Positions 50,400-60,330 of a stretch of DNA of 64,000 bases are shown here, piece after piece. How positions within the stretch are numbered: the stretch's first letter is position 1; every line of letters begins with the position of its first letter. The notes below the pieces were generated by a model. That model ran no database searches. It was given only the letters and a program-made list of their open reading frames with translations, and was not told the origin of the DNA. The stretch comes from Progne subis subis. Lineage: Eukaryota > Chordata > Aves > Passeriformes > Hirundinidae. Location of the stretch: positions 56,361 through 120,360 of the forward strand of contig JAKJHU010001517.1 in NCBI GenBank assembly GCA_022316685.1. Direction: 5' to 3'. A program made the position numbers and the translations under genes.

Positions 50400-50865
50400 T
50401 GCCAAGTAAATGGACTCGGCCAGCAAGGAAGGAAAAGAAGGAAAAAGAGCATGGATCATCAAGTCCTTGCTGAGACAGCTGGTGGCTCTGGCCACTGGTG
50501 AACAATGCCCTCTTGACCCAGAATGGGTTGTAGCATTTTTGATGGCCAAGGCCCCTTGGGATCATTGGAACTTTCCCAGGACTTGCATGAGTGGCAAGAA
50601 GAAGAGTGTCCTCAGTGTCAGGGAGTAATAGTTATAGAATTGAGCTGAGGAGTTTGTGGTGCACAATTTGAGAGAGAGACACCAAAGCTTTGGCCTGAGG
50701 GTGGTTTGTGTGACCACTGCTATAGTGGTACCCTTGGTGCCTTTTATCAAGCAGCACAGGTAGTGTTGGGAATACCTAACCCTGTTCCTGACGATTTTGG
50801 TGGAGTAGCAAACTGGGGATTTGCACAGACTGTGTGGGCCATGAAGAGAGGGATATGGTAGGTCC
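50400..50865 (+). pseudogene. Unrecognised ORF with paired cysteines upstream of env
   Basis: Two adjoining frames form a possible protein of about 150 residues. The first (50410-50628) is Lys-rich then hydrophobic. The second, read from about 50553, has a CPQC pair near 50607-50618, a further Cys near 50655 and a CDHC pair near 50713, then ends at a TAG near 50863. It has a single in-frame TGA near 50646. The spaced C-x2-C pairs suggest a zinc-binding fold. It overlaps the start of the env frame. I do not recognise the family: it could be a viral accessory gene, an extended env leader or a second captured sequence. Confidence 0.45.
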
Positions 50866-52120
50866 GCATGGTAAGACGTTCTTGCGTGTTGTGTGCCTTT
50901 TGCTCATGGTGTCAACAAGTGTTGCAGGATCTTCTCAACTAGCTCATCAAATTTCGAAGAAAACTAATGTATGGGTGACATTTTCCAAAATGACTGGACA
51001 GGATTCTATTTGCCTTAGCCTGGCCAATCCCCAAGACCCATTCAGAACTTGTTTGATAGGAACACCCCTTTGGAGCCCTGACAATTTTAAAGGTTATGTG
51101 AAAAATGAGACAATGCTGAATTTTACTGTGGCAAACAGCACGGTGTGAATGTCAGGTTTCAGCTGCCCAGGCTGATGGAGGCTGGCAGTGAAAAATTATA
51201 GAGCAACTTAATGATATGCTTACTTCACCACCTGAAGAATTAGACCCCCTTGATTGTATGAATGCCAGCTCTACGAATAGAAGTGAGGGAGGCCGGGTGT
51301 CCTTTGAGCCCCCCACAGAGCAGAGTTTAAATATACATAACCAGAAATGGGCTGCAATAAATTCAGCTTGACTATCTAGTAGCAGTGTACACCAACAACT
51401 CTACTCTAAATGTAATTTGACTGGCAAACCAGGAACAGGAACATTTTTAATATGTGGGGAACACACTTAGAATGGAGTTCCAGCCAGCCCACATGAGGGC
51501 CCATGCTATTTAGGGAAGCTTACCCTGTTTCACCCTAACATAACTGCATTGATGACTTTAGCAAAAGTCACTCAGAGAAAACGTGCCATACATGAGTTGG
51601 ATTGTACAGACATAAAAAGTCCTAAATTCTGGTCCCAAGCTACGACCAGATGTGTCAACATCCATGTTTATACCAGGAGCAACAGCTACCAGAGCAATGA
51701 CCACATTGAAGCAGATGGCATGCTGGACAAATCAGAATTAAATTTAACTGGCCAAATTTTAGATAAGCTATCAGCGGATGTTACCAGTGTTAACCATGTG
51801 GTTTTACAAATGTGCTGTGATTGATTTTTGCTTTTAGTACATAACCATAGGTGTGAAGAGTTTGAAGGAATGTGTTGCATGAACCTGTCCAACCATTCTG
51901 GATCAATTCACAAAAATTGCAATTAATGAAGAACAAATTACATGATTTAAAAGAAAGTGATGATGCATTTAAAGATTAGTTAAGTAGCCTTAGGATTACA
52001 AGATAGCTGAAGTATGTTATTAAACAAATGTTTGTTATATTATTACTTATAGTGGTAAGATTATTAGTACTAAGTCGTGTAATGTCATATATTAAGAATA
52101 TATTGCGTAAGACAATATCT
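50834..52120 (+). pseudogene. Alpharetrovirus-like env remnant
   Basis: A frame from 50834 has a hydrophobic signal-like segment (VVCLLLMVSTSVAG, about 50886-50927), then surface-subunit sequence with Cys and N-glycosylation sites up to 51148. A basic cleavage-like QRKRA lies near 51570-51585. In the frame 51549-51824 a helical heptad region follows. After one TGA (51822-51824) the same frame shows a C-x6-CC motif at 51852-51878, the disulfide motif of alpha/gamma-type transmembrane subunits. A hydrophobic anchor follows near 52013-52100. Layout and motifs fit avian alpharetrovirus-like Env. Several stops and frameshifts make it inactive. Confidence 0.8.
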
Positions 52121-52139
52121 AATGCTTAGCTTGTGCAAA

Positions 52140-52154
52140 AGAAAAAGGGGGAAT
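52140..52154 (+). other. Polypurine tract
   Basis: AGAAAAAGGGGGAAT runs directly into the 3' LTR start TGTAGCAG. Such tracts prime plus-strand DNA synthesis, and this position supports the LTR boundary. Confidence 0.9.
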
Positions 52155-52531
52155 TGTAGCAGTATTTTTGGAGACAGACACAGAGAGGATTGACAGTGAT
52201 GGGAAAGTTCTGTTGTTTTAGCACTGTCAAGGATGTTGAGCCTGAGAACCAAAACACTGAGCCTGAGAACCAGCTTTTTGCCTCAACAAAGTGTAAACAG
52301 GTAACTGCAAAAGAATGCTTTTGCAGATAACACTAGCCAATAGCGAGTAGTAAAATGCTGTGTGAACATCTTGTGCACAAGAATGATATATGTATAAAAG
52401 AACCCTGTGTACCCTCAATAAATGGAGCATTCACCACTACTTCTGTGAAGAAGGTGTTTGACTCTGGCTGTTCTCCATGTTTTTGTTTTTGTTTTCATTT
52501 TGTTTTTCTTTCTTTTCAAAAATCACCTTCA
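52155..52531 (+). mobile_element. 3' LTR of the CEPT1-carrying provirus
   Basis: 377 bp from TGTAGCAGT to ATCACCTTCA. Same TATAAAAG (52393-52400) and AATAAA (52417-52422) as the 5' LTR. A 21-base duplication of the GAGCCTGAGAACC segment near 52238-52274 accounts for nearly all the length difference from the 5' copy. Confidence 0.95.
52417..52422 (+). terminator. Polyadenylation signal of the 3' LTR
   Basis: AATAAA, about 24 bases after the TATA box, matching 47322-47327 in the 5' LTR. Confidence 0.7.
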
Positions 52532-52537
52532 GGACAT
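52532..52537 (+). repeat. Right target-site duplication GGACAT
   Basis: Identical to 47076-47081. This proves one integration event produced the whole element between them. Confidence 0.95.
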
Positions 52538-55500
52538 GAAATCCTAAGAGACAGTCTCTGTTTCAAATACAGGAAGGAAAGGAAATGAGAGAGGAGGATA
52601 AAGGAAGGATTAATAGAGTCTCGTTTTATAAACTAAAAATATGAGCAAGTGACTTTAAATTTATCTGCTAATATATGATTCATAGTTCCTTTTTCTGTTT
52701 AGAATTATGACACCAACATCCCCCAAATTTCTGAAGAGAATCTTAAGAATCTTATGAATTTACACTCTAATGTTTATGGGTCCATACAAATGAAAGGGAT
52801 TTTCATAAATATTACTTTTATTACTTTATTTGATTGAATTACTTCAGCAGTACCTTACAAATTTACAATTTAACAGGCCAAGCTATAAAATATGATAGAA
52901 TGAGTAACACCATAGCATGCTTTTATTTGCAGATGCAAGTTTCAATGAGCTTCTGCTGTTTTTCAGATTTTCCTATCAATAAAATAGAAAATATCAAATT
53001 AATTACTAATCAAGTATATTTATAATATTTAAAGTACAATTATAGGGTTTTTTTTCAATTGAGTTTAAAAAATTCTTAACCTTACGTAAGAAATCAGAAC
53101 ATCACTACCCTGCTCTAAAATGTTGTGACTGCCAGGATTGTTTTCTAATTCTTCATCTTATTAATTTTTACATATAAATTCATTTACTTTGTTCATTCTG
53201 CAAGTTTGAGAACAGCAAGTAGTTTTCTTAAGTCTAATAGTCAAGCCATGTAATGTAAACTGGCCAGCCAGATGCTAACTTGAATTTGTACCTTTTTTTG
53301 CTTCCTATACATAGTCAGTACAAAATTCTGCCACTTACACATCATATTCCTGTAGTCTTCAAGGTCGTTATAAGCAAAAAAGTGACCCTATAAAAATGTC
53401 CACTTATTTATCATCGTAGGAGCACTTGCCACTTCTTTCTTTTCTTTCTACTTTATCACATATCATAAAATATATATTAAATTGCTTTCCTGATTATATG
53501 CTTTGGAAAAAATGATGAGCAAGAGAGGGTGTGAAGGAAGAACTTGTGTCTAAGGGGTCATTTCATGCTTGGATGATGGATAAGGACGGCATTGAATGGG
53601 AGTAGTATGGTTACTACTGAGGGCCTTAATTTAGTGTAAATAGTGAAGTGTTTAGTATAAATTGACAGTCCTCATGCAGAGCAATGAGCTATAAAATTAC
53701 CAAAGTTATGCCACATTTAGATATTCCTACTGCTGGTCTGTTTAATATTTAAGAAAGCGTATTTCTTTTTGCCAGTTTTATTCAAACTCACAGATTCATA
53801 CAACCTAAAAAAATTTGTCACATCTGGACCTTCACTCTTCCAAGGTGAAATTGTAAATACTGTGTATTTATCAATGCACTGTCCCAACAGACATAAAGTT
53901 TAGTCTCATTTTAAATATCCTGAGGGAAAATATTCCATGGCCTAATAGATCTCACTGTCAAGTGGCTTTTACATGAAATTCAGCTTGAGTTCTCCCTTTC
54001 TTAATCTTATCTCATTACTCAAGAATGATGCACTGTAAACTAATGTAAATAATTCTTCTCTTACCAACTAGTAAAACCTTGCAGAAGCTGTGAATTGTCA
54101 TCATGTTTCTTTATTATTTATTTCTCACAGACAGTAACGTGGGAGCCTTGAAGTCTGATATTTTATCATAGAAAAAGATATTAGAAATACTAGCCAAGGT
54201 TTCTTTCCAAGTGTAGATGTAACTACCGTTATCTATACTGGTAATAAGTACTCAAAGTGTATATATCCAGTTTTCATCTCTTTCTATACTTACAGAAATT
54301 AAGAATGCAAAATGCATTCCTTCAATTCTTCTTTCACACTTCTTTATTACTTTTTTTTCCCCCCACATTATGCACAGGGAAGCACAAATTAAAAACCCTA
54401 ATGTTGCAGTTATTGCTTCAGAGATATTATACACAAAAAAGATAAGTGACATGTGATAGAAGTTATAGAATGGAAGACAATTTATTCTAAATTTGAAATA
54501 CCAACTGATTAATTCCTCCTCAGTTACATGAGTGAGGTAGAAATGAATCAGTTGGGCAAGAAGTCAGAAAAGAATTTCCATGTGCTTAGTAATGTCTGTA
54601 GAACTGATGATCATGGTCAGTAATACTGATCTTGGCTTTCTGGTGTGGAACAGGCAATAAGACATCAGCAGGTTAATAATGAACTGACTTTGGAGGCAGG
54701 GATGACATTACAGATGTAAAGATCTTTTCTTATACATTGAAGAAAAATTTACATTTAGGAGTATCAGAGAAGAGGAATTCATAGTAATCAGATAAAAGAT
54801 TATGAGATCCAATGGAAAGATTTTTGGCTAAAATAAAAAAATCTGTGCAAGACATAGACCAATCCAGAAAGATAACAATATCACTAAGGACGACAAAGAA
54901 ATTCTTAACAAAGTGTCCATGAAGACAATTTTCATAAATGTTGATTGACAATACATTTGACAAATAGAGAAAAATGTTCCTCTTTTCTGCTAAACAGAAT
55001 GACTACCTGGTTTTGCTTAAGTGACCCAGATCTACAGTTAAGTTTCTTTCTGGCATAAATGTAGACTCATATCTAGTTCCACTACATACCTATTTTCCAA
55101 TATTACTGATATATCTCTTCAAAATAACTTCTTTCCCTTCCTATGGGTATTTTTGATTGATTTCTCCACTCTTTTAAAAACCCTCTTTTTCTGAGCTAAA
55201 TCTCTTTCAATGCACATTTCTAATAATTCTGAGAAATAGGTTTCCAATGGTAAGTCTTTCTAATATAAAATAATCTGTGATTGTCATTAAGATTTTTACT
55301 GCCTTTTTGAGATCATAAATCAAGATGTTGGAGTTAACAAAATGTTACACCATTTCAGTAGGCTCCTATTAAGTTATGGCTATTTGTTGAAGTGGTGTTG
55401 TTCACAGCTTTTAGTATGTCTATAGTATATTCCAACTTTAATTTGATTCACAACAGATATAGGTACCAATCTACTATGTGTCTGCACGGATGTATACTGT

Positions 55501-55930
55501 TCATAATTTTGGCGGGTTTTAAATGTTTTCCTTGTCTTTTATTTTTTTAACTTGTGACTGGGTTTTGTTTTGTTTTATTTGTTCAAAAATCTTTAATTTT
55601 CTTTTGTTCATTGTAAACAGTTACAAGAGTCTAGAGTGGAATCGCATACGAAAAGAAGTATTTTCTTTACTCAGTAGAAAGCAGCTTGTGAACAATATAT
55701 TTGTAGATTCATCTTCAGGAAGAAAACCTGCACCAGAGCAAAAGGAATAATCTTTTAATTTATCATAAAAAAGCACAGGTATCTTTAAAATTGAAGGAAT
55801 TTGTGTAAAGTTTCTTTCCTAAATCTTAGGAGAAACTGGGTTTTTTTCTGACTGTCCTTGAGTTTCACTTGCATGTATGTCATACCAAAACTGACAGTGA
55901 CAGTCATCACTACTTACCTGATAGAAGTGA
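52538..55930. other. Gene-free AT-rich DNA
   Basis: About 3.4 kb with no recognised repeat or gene apart from one weak exon candidate at 55621-55750. Confidence 0.55.
55621..55750 (+). CDS. Candidate terminal exon, unrecognised protein
   Basis: A pyrimidine-rich stretch ending TTGTAAACAG (55611-55620) resembles a splice acceptor. It is followed by 42 codons of charged, soluble-protein-like composition beginning YKSLEWNRIRKEV and closing with TAA at 55748-55750. Codon use looks less AT-driven than the neighbouring random frames. There is no recognisable family, no upstream exon in the window and no clear polyadenylation signal close by. It may be chance or an old pseudogene fragment. Confidence 0.2.
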
Positions 55931-56516
55931 CAGTTACATTTCTCAGTGCCCAACTAAGGTCTGTGCAGCTGCTCGGGCATCTGGCGACTCCTCCCCACTG
56001 GGCTGCGGTGTTATCTTTTATACTAATTGTTACATGTTCTTTATTTATCATTATTTGCCAATACCTATCACTTATACTAAAAAGGTCATCCCTACTTTGA
56101 CCCAGTCTCTTTAAACTACTTTGTGCCACTGTCACTGCAGAAAATGGAGGGAGGGAAGAAGAAAGAAGAAGCAGGAAACAACGCCCCAAATCCTCCATCT
56201 TGCTCCCATTCACTTCCATACTAAAACCCCAAACCTACTGTTTTTTCACCCTGTGATAAGCTAAACTACTATCTTTCACACTCTTGTGGTTTGCAATCCT
56301 TCCCGCAGTGCAGGAAACCTTTCCCATGGACTGGGATCAAAGCCAATGTCCCTCTGGGCTCTGTGCCAGGGTCCCAGACCCTCCTGTCCAGGTCTCTGAC
56401 CCTCCAGGGCAGCCAAAGGAATGCCCTGGACTCCAACAATATGATCCAGACTTTGTCTGAAGGATTCAATGCAGACATGGCCGAATTGATGATGTTCTGG
56501 AAATGGTGTTGTTCTG
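55931..56516 (-). mobile_element. ERV/LTR-like sequence, limits uncertain
   Basis: Repeat-like block of mixed GC content. On the minus strand TATAAAAGATAACACCGCAG (near 56020 to 56001) looks like an LTR promoter. Part of it may instead be the leader of the class II provirus downstream. No duplication or TG/CA ends were found. Confidence 0.4.
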
Positions 56517-57554
56517 GGAAAAAAAAAAAGAGAGAGAGCCAGAGCCAGGAGACTTGCTCTTTTCTATGTTTATTATCTAGCTTGGCTCTGAGGGAGCTTG
56601 CTTGCTCCCTTGGCAACGCGGAGGAGGAGGTACACACAGCTTCGCTTCACAGCAAAGCTGGGGACTCCCACACCCCTCACGGGCTTTTTCCCCTTGCCGG
56701 GGAGCCGGGGAGTCCGTTTCGCTTCGCTGATCAGGGGTCATCCAGCGATGGGGGACTCCTTCTCAGGTCACGGCGACTAAATGAAGCTGCTTCGGTGGAC
56801 CCCCGTACCCCTTGCACTAGTCTAAAGTGCGACTTCAGTCCTGGATTCTGCTTTGGTTCTCTGCTTTTCAGAGTCTCTCGTTCTTGAGTCGTTCCCAGAA
56901 TTCCAGTGTTCTTTTTATTTGCATATTCAGACGCTATCCAACGAATGGGAGCAGAGATACAGGTAATAAGGTGAATTCTTAATTAACAAACAAGTAAATA
57001 AGGTGATTAATCAATATTAAAACAGGAATAAGGCAAATTCTTTAAACAGAACTAGTATTAACAATCTTAATGGATTTACTTAACAATTAAGTAACTAAAA
57101 CATAGATCATTTGAATAGAACTTGTTTATAACAGTGTTACAAGATGTTAGCAAGTTATGGGTCTTCTAATTCTGGTTCAGCAGGGAATTCTTCTGGGTTG
57201 GACAGTAAGGCTGAGGGGAAGGAACAACCACTCTTGGAAGCCGACACTCACCCCTCCCTTCCCCCCAGGCCGCTGCACTGGGGGATGTTTCCGTCTCTGG
57301 TCACCGGACTAGTTCCCCCAGGGTGGATGTGGCCCCCAGTCAGCTGGTCCCAGCTGACCGGCAGGTGGGGCAGGGACCTGCGGGTCTCTGGCGGTCCATG
57401 GAGATAGCTGCGCCAACTCCGCCCCTCCCTGAGCCCAGGAGGCAGGAGAGTGGGGAACAGCCGCCTTCTCTTTGCACTTTCCCAGTGTTGGGGGAGGCGG
57501 GGGGTCGCAGGCTCTCCCTGCGCCTCTGCTGGATTCTGACTCTGTGACAACACA
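56517..57554 (-). mobile_element. Probable LTR (about 1.04 kb), minus orientation
   Basis: The right end on the minus strand starts TGTGTTGTCACAGAG (57554 downward), a typical LTR start. AATAAA on the minus strand lies near 56562-56567 and near 56914. Left end candidate TGTTGTTC at 56517 is preceded by ATGG, which also follows the right end (57555-57558), a possible 4-bp duplication. GC-rich ends flank an AT-rich centre (56950-57140). No internal retroviral genes. Confidence 0.5.
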
Positions 57555-57558
57555 ATGG

Positions 57559-59480
57559 CATTGCCACAAAAAATTCCCTTGTATGCCCAGAGGATGGGGT
57601 TCTGATAGAGCTTCTTTCAGACCCGGTCCCAGTGGGCAGAGTTCCCATCTCACTCTGTATGGAGCGGGCAGTACTCACTGTTAGTTTCCATGTCACAGGC
57701 AGGATTAGGGGCAGTGCTGGCTGCTCCCCTCCCTACGCCGCCCCCCACATTGGCCGAGCCTTTGGCAGCGGTGCAAGACAGAGCCACGGCTTCACTAGCC
57801 ACGCCCCCCGACACTGCATCCAGCCCTTCCCACAGCTTCTTTCCCCCAGTGCAGCCTGCACTCCTCCCCACTCCAGCGGCTGAGCTTTCAGCGACAGTGG
57901 AGTGCGGCCCCGAGGCTTCTTCCCCTCCCGTGCCACCCCACTGTCAGCTGAGCCTTCGGCGATGGAGCAAGGCAGTGATGTGGCCTCGCTGGCCACGCCC
58001 TCCTCTTCGCTGCATCCCGCCACCCCTGAGGTGTCTTCCCCTCCCACACCGCCTGCGTCACTCCTCCCGCTGGCTGAGCCGGTGGCGGTGGCACAGGGCA
58101 GTCCCGTGGCTTCACAGGCCATGCCCCTCCCTGCATCCCATTCCCTTCTCACACTGGGGGAAGGAAGCCCAGGGCTGGTACTGCTCCGCCCCATGTCAGA
58201 TTCGCATGCCCTCCCGGGGATGGTGCCGGCGCCGGCAAGTGCAAGCCCTGCAGTGTTCACACTTGGCGCAGGTGGAGACACAGCCGTTATGAGGCCGGTG
58301 CCTCCCCAGGGCAGAGGGTCCAAGGCTGGTGGGTCTTTTTCAGCTAGTTTGTGGACTTTACCCCTGTGTCAGGTCAGTGTACATCTGAGAGATATATGCT
58401 ATTTTGGGGGGATGTGAAAGCCAAAGTCAAGGAGATGGGCGATTGTGACTCGGCACATCACCCTCTGGAGGGCAGAGATGGATTTTCTAGCCCTGCTGCT
58501 GAAGAGACTACTGTGGTATCAGGTGGTGTTGAGGTGCCCCCCAGTCAGGCATTTGCCCGTGTTCCTGTGGAGTCCACGGGACAAGATTTAGCAGATGCAG
58601 CAGCCTTCCCAGGAGGCCATCAGGTTTCCCTGTATTTCAAGGAGCAAATTATAACACCCATCAAACTTTATCATGGAAAGCCTTGATGGATCTCCGGGAT
58701 AAGGTTGGAAAATCTGGGCTAGGGTCTGTTGAAGTCATGCAGGTGCTTCAAGTTTTAATGCTGATGCGTTGCCACCCTATGATATCTGGTGTCTGGCTCG
58801 TGTTCTTTTTCAGCTTGTCGAATATGACATCTTTGAATCCAAATAGACTCAGCTGGCAGGCAAAGTCCTAGCGCAGAATGCTGCATTGGGTCAGCAGGAT
58901 CCCAGGCATGTGATTGGAATTGATGAGCTGCTGGGTATGGGCAGTTTTGCTGGTTTTAATAGGTAGGTTGCCCTTGACCTTCTTGTTCTTGACCAGTGCC
59001 AAAGAACGAGCATGGCAGTGTTGATTCAAACCATAGAAATGACTGCTCTGAAGGAATCCTTTGTGACTGTTGTCCAGGGGACTGGGGAACCCTTTCTGCG
59101 ATTTGCAGAGAGGCTGACTGCCTCTGTTGAGAGGCAGGTGGAGGATTTGAATGTGAGGATGTGTTTGCTCAAAACCTTGCGAGAATTAACTGTAATGCCA
59201 AGTGTAGGAGGATCATTGAGGCCCTTCCTGGTGATCCTTCTGTATCGCAAATGGCACAGGCCTGTGCAAAGGTAGGTGCCACAGGTGGTAAGGTGGCTGC
59301 CGTGGCTACTGCTCTGTGGCTGGCCTGGACCAGGCCTCAGGGCAGGCAGCGAAAGCAGGGGAATGCTCAGGCCAGCAAGAAACAGAAAGTAAGTACAGAG
59401 GGTGACAACTCCCTTGTTTTTGTGCAGCTGGTGTGGAAGGCCGAATCATACCATTAACGTCTGTAAGGCAACAGTTCATG
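57559..59480 (+). pseudogene. Class II gag remnant with repeat-rich linker, capsid and CCHC box
   Basis: The 5' part (57690-58420) encodes a Pro/Ala/Ser-rich linker built on a 126-bp repeat. Capsid sequence is spread over frames 58351-58871 and 59012-59275. The major homology region (GEPFLRFAERL) is near 59082-59115 and its continuation (ALPGDPSVSQMAQACAKV) is in another frame at 59221-59274. A nucleocapsid zinc knuckle C-x2-C-x4-H-x4-C is intact at 59423-59464, although the frame around it is broken. Gag assembles the particle and binds RNA. Frameshifts rule out function. Confidence 0.8.
57753..58150 (+). repeat. 126-bp minisatellite in the gag Pro-rich region
   Basis: Four GC(C/T)GAGC starts occur at 57753, 57879, 57947 and 58073. 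Spacings are 126, 68 and 126. 126 is 42 codons, so full units keep the frame; the 68-base unit does not, which moves the open frame at this point. Units share a Leu/Ala-Glu-x-x-Ala motif followed by Pro/Ser-rich sequence and are diverged. Confidence 0.75.
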
Positions 59481-59900
59481 CTAATGGTCAGCCTTTGTCA
59501 AGCTCGGGAAATGGGAGGCAGAGCGAGAAGGGGTGATGTGCTCAGACACAAAATTCTTTCCAAGCCCCAGAGCCAATGGACATCTGCTTGGCCGGCTTAC
59601 AGCCAGCACCTGTGGCTCAGCAGGTCTTGATGCCTGCACAGCAGCAATGGTTGTCTTAGACTCTTATGAAGTACACAAAGTTCCCCTGGATGGCTTTGGT
59701 CCTGTGGGTGGAGGCATGAGTGCTTTCCTCATGGGGAGGTCTGGTGCCACTGCCCAGGGTATCATGCTGCTTCTGGGACTCATCGATGCAGATTTTACAG
59801 GACAAATTTATGCTATGGTTACCACACCCACCCACCCCCGTCACTATCCCCAAAGGGACCAGACTTGCTCAACTTGTGCCTTTTAAGTCTTCTGTTCACA
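59481..59900 (+). pseudogene. Class II dUTPase domain remnant
   Basis: The frame 59533-59886 contains dUTPase motifs in order: SAGLDACTA near 59617-59643, GPVGGGMSAFLMGRSG (substrate-binding and Ser-containing motif) near 59699-59746, and LIDADFTGQI (hairpin motif) near 59779-59808. Betaretroviral dUTPase is fused ahead of protease and limits uracil incorporation into viral DNA. Spacing of motifs is normal. A frame change just before IPKGTRLAQLVPF (59840-59880) breaks the C terminus. Confidence 0.85.
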
Positions 59901-60330
59901 GAGCAAAGAACTGGTTGCGGGAAACAGCGGCTTCGGATCCGCTGGGCCACCTCAGGTTCACTGGACCTCTCTCCTGTCCAAAGACCGTCCTGAGAAAGTG
60001 TGTACCCTGTCCATCCCTGGTGTGACACCATCAGAGATCTGCCTCCGTGGGCTCCTCGATACTGGTGCGGACATCATGATTCTCTCTCTTACCACTTGGC
60101 CCATGGAGTGGCGGTTGGATTCGGTGCAGATGTCTGTCGCAGGGTTGGCAGGAACAGTGCAACGCTACATGAGCCAGAGGCCTGTGATGATCATGAACAC
60201 AAAGGGACAAACAGCCATGGTTTGGCCTCATGTTACAGCCGAAACTCGTGTCAGTCTCTGGAGGACGGATGTTCTGGCCAGGTGGGAGGTGCACATTGGG
60301 ACGTATTTTTGATGAGGGTCACTGTGATGA
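59901..60330 (+). pseudogene. Class II protease remnant
   Basis: The frame 59998-60312 holds the retropepsin active site L-L-D-T-G-A-D (Asp codon 60058-60060) followed by a hydrophobic strand and a long body that ends in a stop at 60310-60312. It follows dUTPase directly, as expected for a betaretrovirus-like pro gene. The glycine-rich C-terminal part is not clear. Confidence 0.75.

Larger units (their letters stand above)
47082..52531 (+). mobile_element. Structurally complete provirus carrying a captured CEPT1 cDNA
   Basis: A 5450-bp element with two direct-repeat LTRs (47082-47435 and 52155-52531), a perfect six-base target duplication, a primer binding site directly after the 5' LTR and a polypurine tract directly before the 3' LTR. 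Inside are a gag start, an A-rich tract, an intronless CEPT1-derived segment, an unrecognised cysteine-pair ORF and an alpharetrovirus-like env. Protease, RT, RNase H and integrase are absent, so it would have depended on a helper virus. By eye about 20 substitutions separate the LTRs over about 350 aligned bases, so the insertion is old. All reading frames are now broken. Confidence 0.93.

Noticed and set aside
56291..56887. 198-codon plus-strand open frame
   Set aside because: It crosses an LTR-like boundary and an A-run, and has no recognisable domain.
57753..58150. CRISPR-like regular repeats
   Set aside because: Diverged 126-bp coding units without unique spacers in a vertebrate ERV; a minisatellite.
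57733..58323. 196-codon minus-strand open frame
   Set aside because: Shadow of the 126-bp gag minisatellite on the opposite strand.
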